Positions 57,802 to 64,000 of a stretch of 64,000 bases of DNA are shown piece by piece. The stretch covers positions 25,842,069 through 25,906,068 of the forward strand of contig JACMZG010001914.1 of the NCBI GenBank assembly GCA_018340805.1, written 5' to 3'. A program made the translations under genes and the position numbers. The stretch comes from Microvelia longipes. Lineage: Eukaryota; Arthropoda; Insecta; Hemiptera; Veliidae. Under the pieces are notes generated by a model. It was not told where the DNA came from. It saw only the letters and a program-made list of their open reading frames with translations, and did not search any database. How positions within the stretch are numbered: position 1 is the stretch's first letter; every line of letters begins with the position of its first letter.

Positions 57802-60800
57802 TATATACACACATACACACACACCACATATATATATATATATATTATATATTATATTATATATATATATATATACACAATACACACACACACATATATA
57901 TAATATATATATATATATATTATATATACATAATAACATACTTTTAATGTTATATGTAGTAGGCCATTGGCAAAGTAAAACAAGTCGTAAAATACATGTT
58001 ATTTTGTCATGTATTTAGCAAATATTATATTTGCTAAATACATATTGCGGCCACCTCACTACCTGACAAGACTAGTAGGCTAACTTGCATGGAGGTAGGG
58101 GACCATCTTCCAAACTAGCTGAACCAAAGAGATTCCTTAGTCATTGACTTTTGGTCTGACTGAGCATAACAGGTGTCAATCAATTTAAATGACCATCTAC
58201 CTCTCAGTTAGCATTTCAAGTTTCATAAAAATGTTTTTTGACGATTTCTTAAATTTTTCACTAACAAATAGGGTTCGTTACCTTCCCAACATCACGATAT
58301 ACGCCAAGTTTGGTTTTGAAGAAAGTCGTTGACATTTTTATACATACTCTTCTACTTCCATCATTCAAACAACCTCATAAGCATCAAACTTTTATGAAAA
58401 TTTGCTAGTAATGTCAGTCATCACCAATTGGTGGCAAACAAGTCAAGGATCCCCCACCCCCATAGAAAATGTCAGAAAATTTCAAGTACTAGACAAGCTC
58501 TTAAATTAAAGCCTCCAAAACTGTTAAAGGCCAAAACTCCAATGAATGGTATTTACACCAGCATAATGAGAAGCTTACAGCATATAAATTGATGCAAACC
58601 CCCAAAATTGTTGGTTGCTCCTAAAGGAAAAGTAATGCTTTATGACTGAAGAATATTGGTCCCCTCAAATACAATCAAAATAATGAATAAGTTACTCTGA
58701 TATTTTCACTAAATAATAATTTATACGAGGATATTTTCTTTTGAAAATCTTTAAAAATAAAAAAACATTGGTTTTAAGAAAAATGGTGCGATGAAAATTA
58801 AAATTTTCGAAAACAAAACATTCTACTTATAGATGCAAATACACTGGATGAGGGAGGACTAGTAGTATTTAGTTGGTAGAATAATATTGCACAAAAATAT
58901 CCGTGCCACACTACTCTCAATCATAAAGCACAAAATATAATCAGTTTTCTCTCATTTTAATTGTTTTCTTTTTTTAGTTTAAAAATACAAAAATGTAATA
59001 TTTAATTCCCCCCTATTGTTTTCTTAACACTGTACAAATTTGTCCTACTTTACATGATATAACATTACATACATTCTGTTATTTACATTAACAATAATTG
59101 AAAAATTTACAAACATTTACACATATTGTTATTGTCTTTGGTCTGTCGCAATTTAAAAGAAGAAATGTTGCTAAACAACATTAATGATTTTAATTTATGA
59201 TATTGATTACGATTAAAACAATAATTTACTTTTCTTCTTTTTCTTGTCGAAAGCCAAAAACCATAACAAAAAATTACCTTGCTTTGGATTTAATTTAATT
59301 AACAATTTACAATAATAATTTACAGCAAACAGTCTTATTATTTTCATTTCTTTACACAGTTGTCCTTGTTTTAAATAATTAAAGCTTCCAACTTTCTTTA
59401 CATTATAAATATAAATAATTATTAATTTTTTTAATTATTTATTTCCAAAATAAAATCAACTATTTAATTAATAATTTTACAAATAATGAACTCAGTGGGA
59501 TAAGTTTGAAATAGAATTACCGGGAATAATTGAATTTTTATATACAAATATTGACTGTAATTAAATTATCATGTCTTGTGATTGAAATGTTGTGTCCTAT
59601 CACAAAATTATTAAGTTAACAAATTTCCAATTACTTCACAATCAAATTGTCTTTGAACAATTTCAGCAAAATTTGGTGTATGGAATAAAACTTTCAATTA
59701 GAAAAATACAGTAGCCTCATGAAGTTTTCAAGAGATGCAGTTAAAATTATTTTTTATAAATAAAAAAAATCATTGAATTTTAACAATTCAAGACAAAGAT
59801 ATATTTTTATTAATTTGGTATTGTGTATTTTTCATACATAAAAAATAATTTACATAGTATTTAAATTATACTTGTCAAAATTACTTTTTCACAACTTGTT
59901 TTTAAAACAATCTAGAGATTAAAAAGATTAGGAAATCTGTTGTAAGGGTAATTTCAACTATCTCTGAACCAGCTGTTATAATCATTGCAAGTTTTATTGA
60001 CATTGATATGCTAGAGAGCAAAAAAAAATCAATTTTTTTAAAGACTTACACCACAAGACATATTCAAAGAGACTTTCTTTCCCTCGACCAAACCTTTTTT
60101 TGGAGCCCTTTGGTTCACCTTAATGTATTTTTAAGGGGTTTGGATTTTTTTTGGATTCCTTTCAAAGGATAGATAAGGAAGATGTCTTTTATAACCAACA
60201 AATTTTACAGAAAACGGCAAATAATTAATAAAACACCTAAGTCTCTTCACATTCAACAAGAAGGGAGTATGACCTCATTTGTTAGCTACACGACAAATCA
60301 GATGATCTGTCACACGAAAAAATAATAAAACATAATTGGTCATATGAAAACATAATTATATAACATAATTGGTCATATGAAAACATAATTATATAACATA
60401 ATTGGTCATATGAAAACATAATTATATAACATAATTGGTCATATGAAAACATAATTATATAACATAATTGGTCATATGAAAACATAATTAAATGAAGACT
60501 TAAATGAGTGATGAGCTAAGAGCCAGCTATCAGCTGATTACGCATGTCTAAATTTGTTTACATGGGTTAGTATGGGAGTTTCCTTACTTTGTTTAATATT
60601 ACTTTAGATTATGGGTATGGAAGTAAAAAAAATGCAAGACTGCAGCCATATTTTTTAACTCTGTCGATTTTAACAAAGAATATGATTCTGAAGCTATTGC
60701 ATGTTTATATAAAGAGTAAACTTAAGTTAAGTATGAAGTCATTACTTAAATCTCTAGTTATAGTTGGAGAGTAAAACAACTTATATTCTTTTTATTCAAT

Positions 60801-61473
60801 AGTTCAGGACTTAAAACAAAGTATTAATATATTATTTTACAATTTTTCAGGTCTCTTTGTTTAATTAGTAACATTTTTTTTTAAAAAATATCCTTACGTA
60901 CCAACTAATTGTTCTCAAAGATTCTAGAGAAAAGTGTATCAGTAACTCAGTATCTAAAATGTGAGGCAGGACTTCAAACACTGTCACTGTGAAAAGCCTA
61001 AAAATCCCTCTAGAACATTATTTCGAAAATCTTATGGCCACTATTTATTTGACCCAACTGAATTCTAGTGGCATTCAGAGCAACTAAACTTCAGGAGTTT
61101 GCAATATCTTTAGTTTATTTGAATATCTTTGGGTTTTATTAATAGTTTATCATTTTTATTTTGGTTAACTTTTTGTGCATGTTATTGTGATTGCTGCAAT
61201 AACTTCTTTTCGCCTTAATCGAGTTTATTATATTTCTTTTACCTTATTTTATTGTTTACGAATATAATTAAAAAAATACATTAGGGTCTCCAGTTAATGT
61301 TAAATTCAATTTTTATAGTTCATTCTTTTTTATTGTTGAATAAAAGTTATTAATATTGATTTATTTACTTTTCTAGAAATGGTGTTATTGCAATAGCATG
61401 GCATCCTTATTCAAGCAACTACCTTGCATCTGTGGATAAGAACAAAAAGGCAATTTTCTGGACATCCTCATGA
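47881..61473 (+). CDS. ATG16L1: ATG16-like autophagy protein, C-terminal five exons (join)
   Basis: Join 47881-48001, 50185-50382, 51882-51966, 53037-53183, 61377-61473: 645 coding bases (215 residues) plus TGA, all junctions GT-AG and in frame. ATG16 binds ATG5-ATG12 and directs LC3/ATG8 lipidation on phagophore membranes; its C-terminal WD40 propeller acts in cargo and membrane recruitment. Five blades are visible, each ending in a WD-like pair: [73 protein letters not shown] and LASVDKNK follow the order of animal ATG16L proteins. [14 protein letters not shown] segment between blades looks longer than in relatives I remember. The coiled coil, ATG5-binding region and first two blades are missing upstream. 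Orthology is an inference from this blade order. Confidence 0.9.
48099..48152. repeat. (TA)n microsatellite in ATG16 intron
   Basis: Short TA tract about 100 bases after the first visible donor site. Confidence 0.9.
48430..48620 (-). repeat. Interspersed repeat D, inverted copy
   Basis: Minus strand: GAGTGAGGTGTGCCATGAAA, AATTCGCTAAATTTATGGCA, AAATGCCATGTAACAACAAA, then a GC-rich block (CGACGCTACGTAGC). Related to 43315-43580. Confidence 0.65.
48757..48841. repeat. (TA)n microsatellite in ATG16 intron
   Basis: Pure TA tract followed by a short (GT)n and, at 48890-48985, a CTCATAAGCGTCATTTTCAT module shared with other TA tracts. Confidence 0.95.
49067..49738 (+). repeat. 5S-like SINE family, reference copy
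   Basis: The clearest copy. 5' block 49067-49260 (ACTTTTCCTCATTTATACCC start); middle block with TGACGTCA (49286-49293); 5S-like segment 49468-49560 containing TAAGCTGCATTGAGCGTGGT, CAGTGCTGTATTGGTGACCG and CTGAGAATG, lining up with the A-box to C-box region of animal 5S rRNA (TTAAGCAGCGTCGGGCGCGG..., ATGGG.GACCGC); then tail modules GAGGACTAGCGAAGCGAG, GATGAGCGTAGCGAATCCGA, GAGGTACCCCGTACCCGA and a T5 run. The internal promoter and T-run fit a Pol III-transcribed SINE. It lies in sense orientation in an ATG16 intron. Confidence 0.75.
49895..49995 (+). repeat. SINE-family middle-block fragment
   Basis: AGACGTCATTAATCTC, AATAATAGCTCAGCAAAAAC and GATTGGCTGA match the middle block. Confidence 0.5.
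50185..50382 (+). CDS. ATG16L1: ATG16-like, visible exon 2
   Basis: Acceptor TTTCAG ends at 50184, donor GTAACC at 50383 (weaker than the others). Phase 1 in and out. Encodes [32 protein letters not shown], then a polar Asn/Gln-rich linker and the start of the next blade ([11 protein letters not shown]). Confidence 0.9.
50400..51030. other. ATG16 intron sequence, nothing recognised
   Basis: 50480-50530 has a degenerate CTCATAAGCTCATT module. The overlapping 125- and 93-codon frames at 50765-51142 are on opposite strands of the same DNA and show no motif. Confidence 0.5.
51035..51730 (+). repeat. 5S-like SINE family copy, 5S segment replaced
   Basis: All blocks are present (5' start ACTTTTCCTCATTTATGC, TGACGTCA at 51278-51285, tail with GAGGATGAGC and CCCTATTTTTT), but at about 51525-51580 the 5S-like segment is missing and a short TCGGATATATATCCG palindromic sequence lies there. 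Confidence 0.75.
51882..51966 (+). CDS. ATG16L1: ATG16-like, visible exon 3
   Basis: Acceptor TTTTTTCTCAG ends at 51881, donor GTAAGT at 51967. Enters phase 1, leaves two bases. Encodes [19 protein letters not shown] and the lead into the next blade. Confidence 0.9.
51967..53036. other. ATG16 intron, nothing recognised
   Basis: AT-rich, with a C-run at 52681-52690. Confidence 0.6.
53037..53183 (+). CDS. ATG16L1: ATG16-like, visible exon 4
   Basis: Acceptor ACTGTGTAG ends at 53036 (poor polypyrimidine tract), donor GTGAGT at 53184. Two bases carried in and out. Encodes [26 protein letters not shown] and KLEQTLKKH. Confidence 0.9.
53255..53562 (+). repeat. 5S-like SINE family, internally deleted copy
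   Basis: 5' block and tail only: ends GGGAATCCGATTGGATGAGG, GAGGTACCCCATACCCGATT plus T-run. Confidence 0.7.
53640..54620 (+). repeat. Diverged repeat pair in the large intron
   Basis: 53680-53775 and 54505-54600 share GGTTG.G.AA.G.CTGAG.GAT, CTTTATTATACCTCTA-like words and AACAAC. Function unknown; too degenerate to classify. Confidence 0.4.
54820..56050 (+). pseudogene. Jockey-type LINE RT fragment, split by a MITE
   Basis: Upstream part (54826-54898): [20 protein letters not shown], the RT B box and lead to the catalytic box. Downstream part (55461 on): a TVDDKAIL catalytic box (usually FADD), [57 protein letters not shown], stop, [20 protein letters not shown] and [10 protein letters not shown]. 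Excising 54899-55452 and one copy of its 8-base duplication joins the two parts in one frame. A stop near 55844 and an altered box show it is inactive. Related to 2985-3595. It lies in sense orientation in the ATG16 intron. Confidence 0.9.
54899..55452. mobile_element. hAT-like MITE, 554 bp, with 8-bp target duplication
   Basis: Ends CAAAGAGACTAATA and TA(.)TTAGTCTCTTTG (about 24-bp terminal inverted repeats with 3-4 mismatches) between direct repeats CCTTGGAA at 54891-54898 and 55453-55460. An 8-bp duplication with CA...TG ends suits the hAT superfamily. The first ~55 bases are repeated in tandem at 54981-55032. No transposase. Confidence 0.8.
56310..56890. repeat. Large inverted repeat, ~170-220-bp arms
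   Basis: 56340-56570 and about 56640-56860 are inverted, diverged copies (AGTTCTCTGTTGCGT, TTTCATGAAGGCGG, AAGCTAGTAAG.CTAGATAAA). AGCCCAATCAGACTCTATCC also recurs in direct orientation at 56309 and 56620. A foldback element with no ORF. Confidence 0.75.
56890..57730. other. Intron sequence, nothing recognised
   Basis: Less AT-rich than surroundings; no frame or repeat named. Confidence 0.5.
57736..57929. repeat. (TA)n with (CA)n interruptions
   Basis: Three TA blocks separated by short CA runs at about 57809-57825 and 57875-57893, plus a duplicated ~95-base arrangement. Confidence 0.95.
58245..58586 (+). repeat. Interspersed repeat C, copy 2
   Basis: Same-orientation match to 7800-8112; this copy is slightly longer (extra AACTGTTAAAGGCC near 58520) and is not followed by a TA tract. 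Confidence 0.8.
58590..60330. other. Intron sequence, nothing recognised
   Basis: Very AT-rich and apparently free of the repeat families seen elsewhere. Confidence 0.5.
60331..60490. repeat. 33-bp minisatellite
   Basis: TTGGTCATATGAAAACATAA recurs every 33 bases from 60336, about 4.7 units, nearly identical. Both the unit length and its CATATG core make short in-phase frames, which are not meaningful. Confidence 0.95.
60495..61376. other. End of the large intron, nothing recognised
   Basis: AT-rich up to the acceptor of the last exon. Confidence 0.5.
61377..61473 (+). CDS. ATG16L1: ATG16-like, last exon with stop
   Basis: Acceptor TTTACTTTTCTAG ends at 61376. Encodes [31 protein letters not shown] and TGA (61471-61473), closing the last blade one strand after its WD position, as in ATG16 relatives. 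It is separated from exon 4 by an 8.2-kb intron. Confidence 0.9.
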
Positions 61474-61565
61474 TGTGTCAATGAGTAATTTTATAAAGTG
61501 CAATTTGCTTTGAAAATTCGCAACAAAAATTGTAAATATTTTACTAAGTTGCATGAATAATTTTA

Positions 61566-61575
61566 AATAAATAAA
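61566..61575 (+). promoter_or_regulatory. Candidate polyadenylation signal for the ATG16-like gene
   Basis: Two overlapping AATAAA hexamers about 93 bases after the stop. Other AATAAA sites follow (e.g. 63780-63785), so a longer 3' UTR cannot be excluded. Confidence 0.4.
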
Positions 61576-62024
61576 AATATAAATAAATCTAAAGCTGTGT
61601 AGAAAAAAATACGAGTAAATAAATAATACAAAAGGATTTCGACTTAGTATTTTTATGTACTTACAATGATCATTGTTTTGACACTAATTTTCTTTATAAA
61701 ACATTGAATTTTAGTTTAGACATTCTAACCATAAAATATAAACTGGTTACAAAGTTATATAATTTAAAAAAAGATAAAATGATGTAATAATAGTCCATTT
61801 GTTTAAAAGAATAAATTAACTTATTACATACTAGAAAAGTTAAATGTACTTTAGGCAAGGATTATTTATACTTATGATATTTTTTTGCTTTATTTTCAAA
61901 AATTTCAGCAAAAGATAACTTGGCAGGTTTAAAATTTATTGAGGAATTTATTTTAAGTCCTAAATAAACTGCTTTTACTATTTCTCATTTTTACTGTCAT
62001 GTGAAAGAGAGAAAGGGAGAAGTA

Positions 62025-62645
62025 ATGTGAGCACTTAGAAATATGAAATCGAGATATCACCTGTATTATCTGTTTTAGGTATTTTTTAAGATGTAGTAAG
62101 TAGTTTATACCAATTTGCCTGTCTGTAAGTATGAGGATGTGTGTGTGTGTGTTTATTGTCATCTTTGCTCCCAGTTTGTTTATGCTTAAAAGTTGAAACT
62201 TGGTACAAAAAATTAACTATTGGGATAAGTTGTGCTTTTCCGGAAAAACAAATAATGGCAAGATTAACAGCCAGCAATGACACAGCAAAAATCCATAAGG
62301 AAGTTGAAATCAAGAATTGACTAGATTTGATATTAAAAATCCTAAATTTTACTGGAGTTGAAATTACAAGAATATCCCTCCCTATAATACACAAGTACAT
62401 AAAGTTTTGTTTTATTATGAGTGGTATATCCACGATTATTGTCCGAACTTTGTGTAAAACAGCTTCTAGTAAGATCAGTATGCAGAGGGTTACTCACCTT
62501 GGGTTTTACTGGGATTATAACAAGTATTTCCAACCCTTTAGGTGAAGTAAATACAATTTATTGATTCACATATTCTAAGGATGAGCAAAGCGAGTCAGAA
62601 GTGGTGAGAATAAGTATCGCAAATCAGACAAGAAAAGATTTTTAT
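62025..62645 (+). repeat. 5S-like SINE family, diverged copy
   Basis: 5' block with (GT)n at 62138-62152, AGTTGAAACTTGGTACAAAA, AGCAATGACACAGCAAAAAT, a decayed 5S-like piece near 62428-62500 (CACGATTATTGTCCGA) and a tail with GGATGAGCAAAGCGAGTCAG. Located downstream of the ATG16 stop, possibly in its 3' UTR. Confidence 0.65.
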
Positions 62646-62649
62646 TTTA

Positions 62650-64000
62650 TTACTCTATTATTATTATTATATTTTATTGTTATTTTACTCTATGGTTGTT
62701 TATTATATATATGACATTTATAAATAAATAATTATAATAATGAGAGATAGGTGATACAGTAGCTAGTAAGTTAGCCATATTGTTAAGCCCTTTTTGCTAA
62801 ATAGAGTTTTTAGATCTTAGTTCTTTTCTACATGTATAGAAAAGTCAACTTTAACACAAGTGACTTTAAACATACCTGGCTTTATTTTTTAAAATGATAT
62901 ATTGTTGAATTAGTTATTTTATTTACTTAAAGTTCTAGTTATTTATTTCCTAATTCTAAAATTCTAGTGGGCTTCTGAACAACAAACTTTTAATATTAAA
63001 CTATTATTTTATGTTATTATATAATCTTTGCGTCCAGTAGTTTTTTTTTAAATTATATATATCATTTCTTTTAAAAATGTTTTAGATATGTATTTTTTTC
63101 TACACAAATTAATTATTATACCATTTAAAAAAAATGTTTGTAAATATGTATTTTTTCTACACAAGTTTCTGACCACATACTCATTGTTCTTTTAAATTTA
63201 ATAAATTATAAACAAAATGTGTTCATAGAATTTATTTTAAATAAATGACTGAAACTAGAATATTTTTTATTATAACTTTTTAAATCTGTGAGTTTGAGTT
63301 TAAATCTGTATAATAATGCAAAAATTAAGTTTTGAATACAATTATTTTAAATTAATTATTATTTTTTATGATTGGTGCTGGTATTGAATATAAATTTCTT
63401 TGAAAACACCAAGTACTCAATGACATCAAATTCAAATCTCAGTTATTCATTCTTTAGTTATTGTTTTTAGAATTTATTTATGAAAAGTTTTAATGTCTTT
63501 GTAAAAATCAAACTTAGAAAGAAAAGAAACAAGAACTCCTAAGAACTTAACAAGTTATTGGCTTAAGTCTAATTTCTTCCGAATTCAAGTTATAATAGAA
63601 TGGAGATGGAAGATTTAAGTTACTTATATTCATTCAGAAAGAAAATGAAATTTGGATTGAGTTAAATTTTAATTAATTGTTTAAAAAAATAATTTGTTAT
63701 AAATTGGCATGTATTTTATATCTTCACTAAATGTATTTAATGTAAGTGTACAAAAGTGCTATTGTGTTAATTTGTTGTAAATAAAACAAATTTTTTAAGC
63801 TTTTATATTTGTACCCTTGATTTGAATGTTTTCTTCGTCTCATATCTATTTCAAAATTATTGATTGTTCAACAACACATCAAAATCTCTTCACAAAACAT
63901 AATCAAAATGTTTCATGTTTTGTTAAATTATTGCCACAACACCAAAACATAATCAAAATCTCTCACCAAACCTTACCTCCCAAACATATGATCATGGATT
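62650..64000. other. No gene recognised
   Basis: AT-rich; may include a long 3' UTR of the ATG16-like gene (AATAAA at 63780). The word CACAAAACATAATCAAAAT recurs at 63892 and, diverged, at about 63939. Confidence 0.5.

Noticed and set aside
57673..57947. Long opposite-strand Tyr/Ile-rich frames in TA tracts
   Set aside because: Translations of (TA)n; the same applies to the other TA tracts.

Overview
This window looks like AT-rich, repeat-dense animal nuclear DNA, most likely from an arthropod (probably an insect, not proven). The evidence is spliced coding exons with GT-AG introns, Jockey-, RTE- and I/R1-like LINE fragments, a Ty3/Gypsy fragment, Penelope-like (PLE) fragments with hammerhead ribozyme motifs, SINE-like repeats and about 14 long (TA)n tracts. 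Nothing in it looks bacterial.

Only one host gene can be supported. It is the 3' part of an ATG16-type autophagy gene on the + strand: five coding exons (47881-48001, 50185-50382, 51882-51966, 53037-53183, 61377-61473) that splice in frame into the last ~215 residues of a WD40 propeller and its stop codon. Its introns (2.2, 1.5, 1.1 and 8.2 kb) are loaded with repeats. The N-terminal coiled coil and first blades were not found; their exons must lie farther upstream, or unrecognised in the left part of the window.

The left ~47 kb is accessory DNA. 1-10 kb holds a 233-bp-arm foldback, an inverted pair of PLE GIY-YIG ends, three minus-strand LINE fragments and a LINE insertion with RNase H and zinc-knuckle coding. 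10-24 kb holds paired interspersed repeats, the best hammerhead motif (15.68 kb), a ~2-kb long-TIR element and a tRNA-derived SINE. 24-47 kb holds minisatellites (48, 55 and 51 bp), a LINE 3' end, a decayed PLE flanked by two opposed hammerhead motifs, copies of a large SINE-like family, and a deleted Gypsy element just upstream of the first visible ATG16 exon. The 8.2-kb ATG16 intron contains a Jockey fragment split by a 554-bp hAT-like MITE whose removal rejoins the reading frame.

The most interesting unexplained structure is a ~0.7-kb repeat family (36.7, 49.1, 51.0 and 62.0 kb and many fragments on both strands). Its 3' third contains a recognisable relative of the 5S rRNA internal promoter and ends in a T-run, as expected of a Pol III-transcribed, 5S-derived SINE. 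Its middle block carries a perfect TGACGTCA in three copies. All calls come from reading the sequence by eye, without alignment or database searches, so repeat boundaries are approximate (usually within 10-30 bases).
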